Origin: Ophiocordyceps camponoti-saundersi (nom. inval.)
Lineage: Eukaryota > Ascomycota > Sordariomycetes > Hypocreales > Ophiocordycipitaceae
Assembly: GCA_003339415.1 (NCBI GenBank)
Contig: PDHQ01000038.1
Coordinates: 134,739-198,738, forward strand
Reading direction: 5' to 3'
DNA: 64,000 nt
The position numbers were made by a program, and so were the translations under genes. Below, one piece after another: positions 1 through 10,418 of this stretch (its first letter is position 1; each line of letters opens with the position of its first letter). Below the pieces are notes generated by a model that saw only the letters and a list, made by a program, of their open reading frames with translations, did no database searches and had not been told where the DNA came from.

Positions 1-37
1 GGGGGGGGGGGGGGGGGGGGTAGTGGGGTGGGGGGGG

Positions 38-40
<3 letters not shown>

Positions 41-100
<60 letters not shown>
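41..100 (+). repeat. 60-nt G homopolymer
   Basis: Sixty consecutive G, preceded by 20 G at positions 1-20 and 9 G at 31-39. This is either a genuine G-tract or an assembly/base-calling artefact at a contig edge, where low-signal reads in two-colour chemistry are called as G. Confidence 0.9.
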
Positions 101-101
<1 letters not shown>

Positions 102-765
102 GAAGAGGGGAGAGGAGGAAGCGAGATGGGCGACAAGGTGAGGAAGAGAAACGAGTCGGCGTGAAGGGAATCTTGATGAGAGGGGGAGAGGCGGAGGAGG
201 AGGAAGAGAGAGAGGGAGGGAGAGAGAGAAGAGAGGAGGAAGAGGAGGAGGAAGAAGAGGAGGAGAGAGAGAGAGAGAGAGAGAGAGGATGGTCGAAAAG
301 CGCAGGGAAGAAAGGCGAGAAAAAGGTGAAGGAGGGAAAAAAAAAAGCGCCGCGGAGGCGCCAGGTCAGACCCAGAAGAACAGTGGGTTAGGACTGGCTG
401 TGGGCTAGACGGATACTTTGTGACTATCACGGCTTAGTCTTTATCTGCATGGGGAGCTGATACAGTCAAAGTATCCTGCACACTCAGGGCCACGCCGTGC
501 CACGCAGCGCCAAGCAGGGTCGCAGTCTCGCAGAGCGACAGAGGTACCTGCCGGGCAAAGCTGTCAAAGGGCAGCAGCAGCTCCCGCGCTCGCGGCAGCC
601 GGCCCCCAACGTTTTAGGGGCCTTCGCCATGATTCTACAGTGGCACTCGTCGGGGGGAATCAGCTGATCTTCATGCCCGCGAACGTGAAGGCTGAATGTT
701 ATGCCCGCAGCCTACCTAAAGGCCCCTTGGGGGATAGGGATGGCTATGGATTGGCCGTACATACA

Positions 766-800
766 TACCTACCTATCTACATACTACATATAGGTAGGTA
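766..800. repeat. Perfect inverted repeat of TACC type
   Basis: Arm TACCTACCTAT (766-776) is exactly complementary to ATAGGTAGGTA (790-800) with a 13-nt loop. It is one of many TACC/GGTA repeats in the spacers of this window. Confidence 0.8.
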
Positions 801-1379
801 GGATTAGGAGTCTGTCTGTATGTACAGTGGCTTTATATATGGATAAATGGATGAATGGATGGATGGATATGGATGCCGGTATCAATGGTCAAGAAGGATG
901 CATGCCTCCTTGTTGGACATTGCACATTGACATGCATGACTGGAAGCAGCACCTTCGCTATTTTCCTCCTCGCTCGCTAAGGCGTGGCGCTCCTCCGATG
1001 ACTCACTCTTCTTCCTCCATACATACATACATACACCAGGTGCTGAGCATCGACTGGCCCGAACGCAGCTACAACCTACTACCTACCTACCTACCACCTT
1101 GCCTTACTACCTACCCACCCAATGCTAACATGCCCGCTACTACACACGACTTGCTGAGCAGCGCGGGCATCTGCCGTGAGCCATCTACCGTGAGCCGTCT
1201 GCGCCTGTTTGCCCGGCTCAAAAGGCTGCTCTATCGGTAGCACGTCGTTATCCTGACTCATGGCCCGACGGCCCATGTGGCAAACCGCGCAGCAGAGCTT
1301 GCTGCTGTGCGACCACGTATGCGGCCTGTTTGCCCAGACCTCAGCTCTTGGCTCCCATGGCTACAGGACATGCGTCCCA

Positions 1380-2891
1380 TCACCGTTGGCGCAGTCGTGG
1401 CTCGTGCTCAAGCCAGAAGTTCTTACATGCCCTGTGGCCCCAGTGATCTACCCACCATTCCCCGAAGCTGTCTTCCACCTCAAAGTCGACCTTGACGATC
1501 CTCTCGTCTCTCTTGAGGCCGCATATTACACAAGCCGAGGGAGCTGTCGGCACCATCTTGGCCGTATGAACCTGCATTTTGTCGCTCAGCTCGGGCATCT
1601 TGAGCTTCGCTTCGTTGCAAGAGTTGGCCGTGGCGACGGCCGCCCGTAGCCGGCCGGCATGTTCTCGCCATGAGCCCACCACTTCGGCCGCTTCCCGATC
1701 CTCCCGTGCGGTTTGTGTCTTGTCCACTCCTGCGAGCTTCATGCCCTTGCTGCCTACCGCCGACAAGGACATGCCCTTTGCGAGCAACTTGTCTCTTTGC
1801 CACCTGTACTTTCGACCGGCCAGCACCCGTGCCGCCGTAGTTGCCAGGAGGATATAGCAATGCAGGAATTGAGCGACTTTGGGCTTCATAAGGATCTGCT
1901 GCTTTACAGACGCACTCTGGCTCATGAGTGGCTTGAACAAGAGGTTTCCTGAGCTGAAGAGCTCGGGAAACGTCGACAATATCACCCATGGTGGCGGCAC
2001 GTTGGTTGGCGGAACCTTATTGCTGGAGTCTGCCGCCAATGGCTTGCCGCTATCCTCGGCATCCCATACCCAACCATCCGGTGATTGCTCTCTGACGATT
2101 GCTGGCCCTGCGGAAGGCGGGGGAGCGGGTTGGTCGTCCCATGCAGCCCAGTCGCCGTCTCCGTCCTCAACGGTCGTTTTGGTAATTCCAGTTGCAACTG
2201 ATGAGGCCAGTGGCTTACTGCTGCTGCTCGCCAAGTGGGAGCTGGTCATATCTGACATGTCGTTCAGGAGGTCTAACGCTGAGCTTGGCTTTTGTGTTGA
2301 TGAGTTTGATGAGAGAAGCTGCGGCAATGCTCCAAAACTCAGGATCTCCGGTTTTCTTTCAGTGACCTCTTGCCGGGCACTCCGACGGGGAGCTAGTTCT
2401 TCTTCCAGCGCGAGGAGATCAAGGGATGGGGCAGTAGTAGTGGTCACGGAAGGCTGTGTGGCAGAGGTGAAGTCGCCAAAGTCATCATCGTCATCTATAA
2501 TGTCTGCCGTTTGGAGCTCAAAGTCGTCGACGTCAAAGAGCACGTTGGGGGAGGCCAAAGCTGCCTTGGTCTGCGCTTTCGGCCTCGTTGTGTCCAGCAC
2601 GAGAGGCAACTTCTTCCCGGCAACTTGACTGACGGCATTTCCAGTCAGCGGTGGTTGTTTGGCCTTGGAAACAGCAGCTGGCGTGATGACGGCCGGTGCC
2701 GGTTCGGCCGTCTCAAAGTCTCCCCATCCATCGTCGTCGTCTGTAGTTGCAGACGGCTGCGCCACATCGCTGATGAGAGTCGTCCTTTGTTCTTGACCGG
2801 TGCTCTCTGAGGGTTTGCTGAACTCGGCAAATAAGTCTGCCGACATGGTCTCTTCCGCTGGGGCAAAGAGGTTCGGTTTCCTTGGCACCAC
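1380..2891 (-). CDS. Aftiphilin-like adaptor-binding protein with C-terminal zinc-binding-like module
   Basis: Single-exon protein of 503 residues. Acidic aromatic motifs of the type that bind the gamma-adaptin ear are visible: DDDDGWGDFE at 51-60 and DDDDDFGDF at about 133-141, with weaker DGDWAAWDD and DGWVWDAED copies further on. This suggests a clathrin/AP-1 accessory role at the trans-Golgi or endosome, by inference. The C-terminus carries C454-x2-C457, then H483-x2-H486-x2-C489 inside a very aromatic segment (FGEWWVDHWGHRACKNFW), which looks like a small zinc site. The middle is low-complexity and Ser/Thr rich. A second Met (residue 16, followed by SADLFAEF) is an equally plausible start. 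From memory, fungal homologues sometimes carry the name 'ppk6 kinase', but no kinase motif is present. Confidence 0.75.
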   Translation of the reverse strand: MVPRKPNLFAPAEETMSADLFAEFSKPSESTGQEQRTTLISDVAQPSATTDDDDGWGDFETAEPAPAVITPAAVSKAKQPPLTGNAVSQVAGKKLPLVLDTTRPKAQTKAALASPNVLFDVDDFELQTADIIDDDDDFGDFTSATQPSVTTTTAPSLDLLALEEELAPRRSARQEVTERKPEILSFGALPQLLSSNSSTQKPSSALDLLNDMSDMTSSHLASSSSKPLASSVATGITKTTVEDGDGDWAAWDDQPAPPPSAGPAIVREQSPDGWVWDAEDSGKPLAADSSNKVPPTNVPPPWVILSTFPELFSSGNLLFKPLMSQSASVKQQILMKPKVAQFLHCYILLATTAARVLAGRKYRWQRDKLLAKGMSLSAVGSKGMKLAGVDKTQTAREDREAAEVVGSWREHAGRLRAAVATANSCNEAKLKMPELSDKMQVHTAKMVPTAPSACVICGLKRDERIVKVDFEVEDSFGEWWVDHWGHRACKNFWLEHEPRLRQR

Positions 2892-3409
2892 GATATGGCC
2901 GAGGCGGTCCGGCCAGAGTCAAAAGACAGTGTTGGGAGAGCGGGTGAGCTACTGTAGTATGTATGACGGCACCGTTGCGCTCGCTACCCTACACCGATTT
3001 GCGACCAACTACGGAGTAAACAAGGCTGATTAAGCCGATCAAATAGCATTCACTGGGGCCTGGGGGTGCCCTAATTTCGGAAAGACGTGCATTTTTCTTC
3101 CAACAACTCTGAGATACGTATGTATGTATGTTGGAATAACGCGTCACCAAGGCCGGCCGTTGATTCTAAAGATGGCTTTGTGCCCTGTCTGTTGACTTTA
3201 ACACACCCCTGCAGTTGCGAGGAAAGAGACCCCAACAAGCTTCTCACCGCACATCACCTGTAAGGCTGTAGTACACCTTAGATGCTGATATATGTACATA
3301 CAAGTCTTCCACGACCTGGTTTGACCAGTACCATGGGGGATTTCAACCCCTGAATAGAAAGGGAATCGTGCAAGTCTCGGGTCACTCAGTTGAATCGAGC
3401 TTAAAGGAT
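2892..3409. other. Spacer between the aftiphilin-like gene and the retroelement graveyard
   Basis: Probable promoter of the minus-strand gene, with one TACGGAGTA motif (3010-3018) and a TATG repeat (3119-3131). A minus-strand open frame at 3198-3641 is antisense to the gag fragment and has no independent support. Confidence 0.5.
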
Positions 3410-3413
3410 CTGC

Positions 3414-3830
3414 ATGAGGCTCAACAGCGTTGCCTTTACAGATAGGGTCTGCGTGGAGAGCTTCATCCACGGCTTGAGGAACCGTTATCCCTCCTTCGCT
3501 CAGACCATCACTCACGACATCGAGCAGGTCGGGAGGGCTGAGCGGCCAAAGATGCCCACATTCTTCGACGTCCTGCGAGAATTCAGGAGGGCAAACTACA
3601 GGGCCCCAAAGACCGAGAGGAAGGCAGCGTTGGTGACTCACGATCTTGAGATTCAGACCTGGGAGAACACTCTTGAAAATAGGGATCGAAACGGCAGAAC
3701 AACGTCTTCTTCCTCTGCCGGAACAAGGACTCAGGGGGAGGCCCTAGGCCGCCGGAACGCTCAGGAATGCATCTGGTGTGGCCGATGGCATCTTCAAGGG
3801 TTCATTGCACGATTCCCTTTACAACTCTGA
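3414..3830 (+). pseudogene. Retrotransposon gag fragment with degenerate zinc knuckle
   Basis: Open for 138 codons. It includes a gag-like helical stretch (YPSFAQTITHDIE) and ends with CIWCGRWH, the first part of a CCHC knuckle (C-x2-C-x3-H) whose last cysteine is missing. A Ty1/copia-type gag is the best fit. There is no proper start, and the frame ends before any protease. Confidence 0.65.
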
Positions 3831-3837
3831 TTCTTCT

Positions 3838-4380
3838 TTAAAGAGATACCTACGATCAGTTCACTCTTCGCAGGTCACTCTTGATCAACCCGGTACCGAT
3901 CTCATTACACGATTCACCAAGGTTTGGGACAAATCGACTTTGTATACTGGTGAACCGTATGACCTCCTGGACGACAAGGTCCGCATTATGATTAATACTT
4001 ACTATACCTTGGAGATTTATCCGTCTTATTTCTATGCTATCTCCCCCCGGATACTAAGTGGACGGGCACGTATCTATTATCTTAACCATATCTAAACTCT
4101 GCCTTTCCGGGATATCTACCTTTAGCTTAAACGGCACTTCGACATCGATATTAACCGCTCACATTATTACATCGACTGGACATCGACCACATATCAGACG
4201 GTTCGCGGATAGCAAGCCGCACGAGGCTCTTCAGAAACCCTTCGACAAGCTGGACCTCTGTCAACGGGCCCTTGGCCCAGATTTTGCCGGAACTGCCCAG
4301 TTGCAAACTACCGTTATTAACGCTTGCCGTGGTGTTCCGGACCTTAAGTTTGCTTTGTTCCCGGTCAATCTCTTGAGTAG
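3838..4380 (+). pseudogene. Second gag-like retroelement fragment, frameshifted
   Basis: One frame (about 3838-4095) reads as a helical domain with TLDQPGTDLITRFTKVWDK and YTGEPYDLLDDKVRI. After stops and a frame change the match continues with LDLCQRALGPDFAG and INACRGVPDLKFALF up to about 4365. I recognise this as a gag-type region common in fungal LTR elements, by memory of the motif order. At least one frameshift and several stops break it. Confidence 0.6.
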
Positions 4381-4599
4381 AGTGGACACAGACGAACATT
4401 GAGATTCGCAGGAACCTACCTTGACTAGTACTCTTCTGTCAATTCTTGTGCGCACACTACGAAGCTTAACTAACACTGGCCGAACAAGGAGCGAGTCCCC
4501 TATTAATTAGGATACGCTGGAGCTCCTGCGTCAGGAGTATAAATGGTTCGTCTCTCTTCTATAACGTTATAGCCTCGTCGTTGTTATCGTCGTCTAGGC

Positions 4600-5060
4600 C
4601 CCCAACATCTCTCTGCCGCTGTCCAGGTCCTCGAATTTCTTGAAAGCTCTCAGGACCCCTCAATCGCCTTCGATGGTCATGATCCCTCGACTGTGGCTAT
4701 GTCAGATGCCTTGTTTGGTGACAATCACGACTGCAAGAGCACAGGGGGCTTCATTATCCGAGTCTTCGGGGGGTTTGGTCTCGTACAAATCCGGGAAGTA
4801 AGACATCGTGACGACTTCGTCCACAGGGACGAGTTTCTGGACCTCTCTCACGTGGTCAAAGAAGTCAGGGCCATGAAGAGGCTCTGCAGCGAGGTGGAAT
4901 TTGTGCTATCTGAAGAGATGACAATCTTCTGCGATCACCTCTAAACGAGCAGGATTATTACGGAAGAGAACCTGAAGCTAAAGACCAAGCTTCTGCACGT
5001 TAGTATCCACTCGCACTGGCTGCGGCAGGAGGCTAACGGCAGAAGCCATCGACACCCTCG
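4600..5060 (+). pseudogene. Ty1/copia RNase H fragment
   Basis: The frame from about 4693 reads DCKSTGGFIIRVFGG, matching the copia RNase H signature (KSTGGYVF.LFGG), followed by a segment ending in LSHVVKEVRAMKRL. A second piece near 4984-5035 reads TKLLHVSIHSHWLRQE, the usual RNase H C-terminus. A stop at 4942-4944 separates them. Confidence 0.7.
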
Positions 5061-5429
5061 TTTTTGAGGTTTCCTACGATCGGTCACTTCTGTCTATCTT
5101 CTGGCCCTGACAACGCTGAAAAAGTTGATGATACCCGCCTCATGCTCATCAGAACGGGCACGCAGAGAGGTCAAGGGAGATCGTCACCCACACAACGAGC
5201 TATCTGCTAGCTCAATCAGGGTTTCCCCATACGACGTGGCCAACGGCTGTGCAAATGGCCATCTACCACCTCAACCGGACCCCTCGGAAGGTCGATGGGG
5301 GAACGATTAAAAAGAGGCTACGATGGTTGAAGGCTCACAACCCGGCCATAACAGCCCATTAAACCGACTCCAATTCGGGCTCTCATCGCCATAAGGGTTT
5401 CCGACAAACTATACCGTCGGCATAAAGGC

Positions 5430-5760
5430 AATTCGGACAAACGAAACACTCCTTCAGAAAAGCTCGTTCCTAAAAAAGGACGGAGAATTGCGACTTTGCG
5501 TGGATTACCGGGGACTCAACAAAAGTAACGACCAAGAATCGTTACCCTCTCCCCCTGATTTCGGAGATCATGGACCAGCGCCATAGTCTTGCCGAAAATT
5601 GACCTTTGCCACACATACCACCGCATCCGCATCAAACCTGGAGACGAATGGAAGACCGCCTTTCGCTCTTGATACGGTCATTTTGAATATCTAGATATTC
5701 CTTTTAGCCTCACAGATGCTCCAGCAACTTTCCAACGCTGTATCGACAGGGCTTTAGGAG
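5430..5760 (+). pseudogene. Ty3/gypsy reverse transcriptase fragment
   Basis: The frame near 5475-5525 gives KKDGELRLCVDYRGLNK, the gypsy RT finger motif. After frameshifts, YHRIRIKPGDEWKTAFRS (about 5615-5670) and DAPATFQRCIDRALG (about 5714-5758) appear. The catalytic YVDD box is not seen, and an internal stop follows the TAFR motif. The copy is clearly dead. Confidence 0.8.
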
Positions 5761-5984
5761 CCTTGGTTGATTCAAGCACTGGTAGACGGGACGCTGGAAA
5801 GTTTCCATCTCGCTTCGGGACTCTAACGGCCCAGAAAAGATGCTGGTTCGTCTTTGCCCCGGGATACCACTGACCAGGCATGGCAGCAAACGATAATCCC
5901 ATCAGACTTGGCATGCCAACCCCTTGGTAACAGAACAGATTGAACTGTCCCCTGACTCCCGCGAATAGTGGTTTAAATTATCAG

Positions 5985-6375
5985 GTCCTACCTCAGCTAA
6001 CTAAGTAGCTAGGTTTAAGTTTACTATTTTTTTTCTTCTTTTATTTATTTATTACTTTCTTAATCAAGCTATTTTCTTATAACAAAAGTATCAACTATAC
6101 TAGAATCAGAGCTTCTTTTAGATAAAAAGAATAAAAAGTAATAAGAATTAAATAGATAATTATATTAATATTTAAAAAAAATATAATACTAGATATTTAA
6201 TAAAAAACTTATAAGTTATGTATAATATTAATATTGTAAGATAAACATACTTGTATGCTTTCTCTGCCTTGGGTAGTAGTTTTATGTAGTTTATTAAATT
6301 AATCCCATTATTATATTTAAAAGCCTTTAAATGTTTACTTTTTTCCCATAGTCTTATAAAGGCGATTAAGAGAGA
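5985..6375. repeat. AT-rich block next to the retroelement remains
   Basis: About 390 bp of strongly AT-rich DNA with TTTATTTATTTATTA and many TA steps, quite unlike the GC-balanced flanks. It may be a RIP-mutated repeat remnant or the degraded end of the adjacent elements. It ends about 110 bp before the TBC gene start. Confidence 0.7.
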
Positions 6376-6485
6376 AGCACGCACCAGTACGGATTACAGA
6401 GGTACATACAGTGCGACTGTCCGAATGCGCAGTGACCCCCAACGTTGACTTCGACTCACCTGACCAACTAAGCGGCAAACGATGA

Positions 6486-8923
6486 ATGGAAGCCCGTCAG
6501 TCGATCACAGACTCCTCCTCATCCCCTGTCATTAGCCAGCATGAGGTCACTCGAGGAGACATTGTGAGTGGGCGCGCGAGTGCCATCGTGAGGATACTGG
6601 GCGAGGCTGACGCGACTCGAGTCCTCAGATCCAGATGGAAGACAACCGTCGACTGCGGCGACAGCCTCGCCGACTTACAGAAAGCCGTCAAGAACAATGG
6701 CTCCGCAAGTCCGTGTCTGACTGGGTGTCGGTCGGTGTGCTGGAAGGTGTGTCGGCCCCAGGCTCGCGCCATGGTGCCTGGCCGTTGACCACCTGATCGT
6801 CGCTTTACTTTGCAAGATGTTCATCCTGTCTACTCGCGCGGGCCTCGTACAGGCTCTCGAAGACGGCAGAAGGGACTATGATCAGCGCAGAAGCCACTTT
6901 CTCAACTTCATCGAGCACCCAGAGGCATTGGCCCAACTCGCAGTCGACCCGCTGACGGACGACCCGGAGGTGAGCCCAGGACGACGACTGCCGCAGATGC
7001 CCGAGGTCTCGCTGACGGCTGCGACAGTCCCCGTGGAATACGTTGCGTCAGGATGAGACGATGCGCAAGGAGATACAGCAGGACGTCCAGAGGCTCCCCA
7101 ACGAAGTCAATTATCACCAGGACCATGTGCAGGCCTTGATCATCAACATCCTCTTCGTCTATTGCAAGGTCAATCCGAGTCGAGGGGGGTATCGTCAGGG
7201 CATGCACGAGCTCTTGGCTCCCATCGTGCACGTGATGGAGCAGGACGCCGTCGACCGAATTGCGACGGGAACCGACGCATCGTCGCTAGACGCGTCCATG
7301 CTCGTGGTTCTCGATTCGTCGTACGTCGAGCACGATGCTTACATGCTGTTTTCGCGGCTCATGGAGCACGCCGTCGTGTTTTACGAGCTCAAGGACGTCA
7401 GCACTCCTTCGAGATCGTGCGATGGCGCTCCCGAACAGCGGTCGACCATTGTCGACAAGAGCAGATTCATCCATGAGGTCTGTTTGCGCAGTGTGGACGA
7501 GGAGCTCGCCACGCACCTCGTAGACATGGAGGTGCTGCCACAGATATTCCTCATGTAAGTGGCGTTACCGCATCGACTGCTGCTGTACTGGCGCCTGAAC
7601 CGCGACGCAGCCGCTGGATCCGCCTGCTTTTTAGTCGAGAATTTCCCTTGGACCAGGTCTTATTCCTCTGGGACACCATCTTCGCTGTCGACCCTACTCT
7701 TCAACTGATAGACTTCATCTGCTGTGCCATGCTGCTTCGCATCCGCTGGCAATGTGAGTTGTCGCCGAGATTCAGCAAGTGCAGTTTTACCTGACGCCGA
7801 TGCAGTGTTGGAAGCAGATTATGCAGTTTGTCTGCAGCTCGTCTTGAAGTATCCCCAACCAGCGGCGCCACACGGACCGCACACGTTCGTCGACGACGCA
7901 ATCTACCTCGAGGCCCATACGGATGCGTCAGGGGGAAGTGCCTTGATAAAAAAATATAGCGGCAGGGAGCCAGACGCTCTGAGTCCGTCTCAGCGCGCTT
8001 CTCGGGCGAGAACACCGAGTCGTCAGACGTCGGGGTCTCCTCGACGGAGAACGTACGGCGGCAGATCGCCGCTTACATCACCGCCACGGTTCTTGCAACA
8101 TCCAGGCGGGGTGGAATCGCTGTTTCAGGGCGCGGCCAAGAGCGCCAAAGGTGTCCTGGAGCGTGGGGAAAAGTTGGGCCTAAACAGTGCCGTGCGAGAT
8201 GCGGTAGGGGAGATTCGGCGCAACGTACAGATGTTCAACGAGTCTCGACAAACAAGCAAATCACCGAGGAGCGCTCATGAGGACGAGGCGGCAGCAGGAG
8301 CTCTCGCGGCCATGGAGAGACGCAACAAGCAACTGGCAGCACTTCTGGAAGAGACGGTAGCGAGCCTCAAAGGCATTTCCATGTCGACTCTGGAGGACAA
8401 GAGCAAGAGCCTAGATGCAATCGAGCTGGCGGCAGCCAAGGTCCAGTTCGTTCAGCTGTACCTGAGCGATCCGTCTATGGAGATGGCGCCGGCCGAAGTC
8501 GCAGACGAGCCGGAAGAAGTCGAAGAGGCAAAGAGCAAAGCAACAGCCATCGACACGACGAAACAGGCAGCAGACAGCGACGGCGACGACGACGACGACA
8601 CGGGCAAGGCGGAAACGACACAGTCAGAGAGCCAAGACTCGAGAAGCGAGCCGTCACGGCCAGCGGCGCCGATGCCTACGCGTTCTACGCTCGCCCAGTC
8701 GTCCTTTTCGTGGATGCTAGAGCCCGACCTACCGAGCCGCAGGCCGCAGGCGGCGCCGGGTAGCAAACATGGCACGGCGCAGCACAGGAAGCGGCCTTCG
8801 AGCAATGCCAGCCGGGACCGGAACGCGTTCCTATTTGGCGAGGGTACGATGGAGAAACAATCGACTGAAGATGAGATTTTCGGCTTGGAACCGATCAACA
8901 ACAAGGCTAAAGACCAGGCGTGA
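6486..8923 (+). CDS. TBC domain Rab GTPase-activating protein (TBC1D5-like)
   Basis: Five exons: 6486-6746, 6817-6969, 7052-7554, 7611-7753, 7806-8923, giving 725 residues; all introns are 52-82 bp GT-AG and the frame is kept across each. The TBC hallmarks are present: GCRSVCWK in exon 1, the arginine finger motif I-x2-D-x2-R (IQQDVQR, about 146-152), the glutamine finger YRQG (about 185-188), and RWIRLLFSREFPL followed by LWDTIF in exon 4. So it should stimulate GTP hydrolysis by a Rab. The domain layout, with an interrupted TBC followed by a long Ser/Arg-rich tail containing a coiled-coil (about 460-560), resembles TBC1D5, the retromer-linked Rab7 GAP. Intron 1 uses an AAG acceptor, so that junction is the least certain. 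The start lies close to an AT-rich block. Confidence 0.85.
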
Positions 8924-10418
8924 TATATTTGGGTTCGACGTACATACATACGTACTCCGTACATATGCAGTTATGTAGTAGGTAGGTATGTACCTAGGTA
9001 TGTATGCATACACTCCGTACTCGGCACACACATTGTGTACTGACTACCTGCATGAGTATCCATCAGTCCGTCTGTGAATAGAATTGGCGTGACGGAGGAG
9101 GCGGGAGAACCGTTGAGGCTCGAATTGTCTTGTCTCATCTCGGTTGTCTAAATGGCTGAAAACGACGTCATCCTGGCGTGGCGGACAGTCTAACTTACTA
9201 ATAACTTAATAAGGTAGCTTAAAAGCTAAGGTTAAAGTAAGGGAGGGGGTGGCTGGGCTGGTGTACCGGGTAGCCGGGCCCCGCTCGGAACCGAGACAGG
9301 AGAGAGACACAGAGAGAGAGAGACAGAGACACGGAGATGGAGGTGGGAAACTATCCAGGAAAGGCGAAGAAAGTCTGACATTTTAGAGTGATTTTGAGGT
9401 TAAAAAAAAAAAAAATCACGTGAGGAGGTCGTAACCGTAACGGTCTTGTTGATGCTGTCATAAGTCATAAATGACGTAGTGAATAGTACACACATATGGA
9501 CATTGCCACGACATGCAAGTAATTCTTGCGGTAGGAGTTTTGCATCTTACCTTGTCATCAGTCATGGATGGATGATGGGGGGTAAGGTAATGTACATAGG
9601 TCACGGGTAACATGCATCTTTCTGTGTGCATGCAGATAATAAATGGCCCTTGTCCAGCCACCACGAGGCTCGTGGCATGTCTGTGCTGCCGGACCGAGCC
9701 GGTTAAAAAAAAAAAAGCGTGCTCGCTGTCTCGGAAGCAGTGGATAGAAGAGCCAAGAGATGAGCGCGAATAAAAAAAAAAGGTACCAGGAACAAGGCAC
9801 AAGCGAAGTCAAAAGCTGGGTAAAAGGCGTTGTATAGCAGTATCCGCGCATTGCCAGCCACGGAAGGGATTGTGCATTGTTTTCCTTCTTCCCTGTTATG
9901 CTTTGCCTTTTTCACATTCACCTTTTTCTTCTTGCTCTCACCGCGATAGCCGAGCGTGGAGATGACTTGCGGATGAGTGAATGGATACATAGCTGACAGC
10001 GGCGGCGTAGCTTACATGCTGGGTAGTCGGGTAGCATGGCCCAGGTAGAGAGATAGACCTTCACCTACCAGCTACCTGGCCAGGCTAGATAGCGCTGTGG
10101 GGGCGGAAACAAAGACGGCCTTTGCCATAGACGGCTTCGGTTCAGGTCCCATTTCGCGGGCGGGCCCCCCCCGGACTGGCCGGCGGGTTGAAAAGGATGA
10201 TGTGGATGAACAAGCAAGGCTGGCTTGGTTATAATAGACTCATTTTCGTTTCACCACGCGCCCCCTTTTCCCCCTTTTTTCTCATTTCTAAGAGAGAGTC
10301 ATTTCTAAGAGAGAGAGGGAGAGAGAGAGAGAAAGAGAGAGGGAGAGGGAGAGAGACTGTGATTAAGCCTCAGCCCTTTTCGTCAATTCCCTTGTTTCCT
10401 TGGATGCAACAGTCAACA
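8924..10418. other. Long spacer with tetranucleotide repeats and a palindrome
   Basis: Immediately after the TBC stop is a dense cluster of TACA/TATG repeats with two ACTCCGTAC motifs (8954-8962, 9012-9020) and the perfect palindrome TACCTAGGTA (8991-9000). A GA tract lies at 9299-9331 and several A-runs follow. The right end is the pyrimidine/purine-rich leader of the next gene. No coding frame is convincing. Confidence 0.6.
10282..10315 (+). repeat. Tandem duplication of 17 bp in a 5' leader
   Basis: TCATTTCTAAGAGAGAG occurs twice in direct succession (10282-10298, 10299-10315), followed by a GA tract, about 100 bp upstream of the chosen start codon. Confidence 0.85.

Larger units (their letters stand above)
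1..1379. other. Left edge without a supported gene
   Basis: Starts with G homopolymers, passes into a purine-only stretch (about 101-345), then ordinary-composition DNA with TACA/TACC tetranucleotides near 760-800 and 1020-1100. The open frames here are either translations of the G/GA tract (all Gly/Glu/Arg) or short frames with no recognisable motif. I see no gene. Confidence 0.6.
3410..5950 (+). mobile_element. Composite graveyard of Ty1/copia and Ty3/gypsy fragments
   Basis: At least four retroelement pieces lie head to tail on the plus strand, each in a broken frame: a gag fragment with a zinc-knuckle start, a second gag-like domain, a copia RNase H end and a gypsy reverse transcriptase. 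No intact polyprotein, integrase, long terminal repeat or target-site duplication is visible. Two superfamilies are represented, so this is nested or serial insertion rather than one decayed element. Base composition is normal, so most damage is indels and stops, not heavy RIP-type C-to-T mutation; the AT-rich block to the right is different. Confidence 0.8.

Noticed and set aside
23..391. Gly/Glu/Arg open frame
   Set aside because: Pure product of poly-G and GA repeats.
1879..2628. Plus-strand frame of 249 codons
   Set aside because: Antisense to the aftiphilin-like gene and Ser-rich by codon complementarity.
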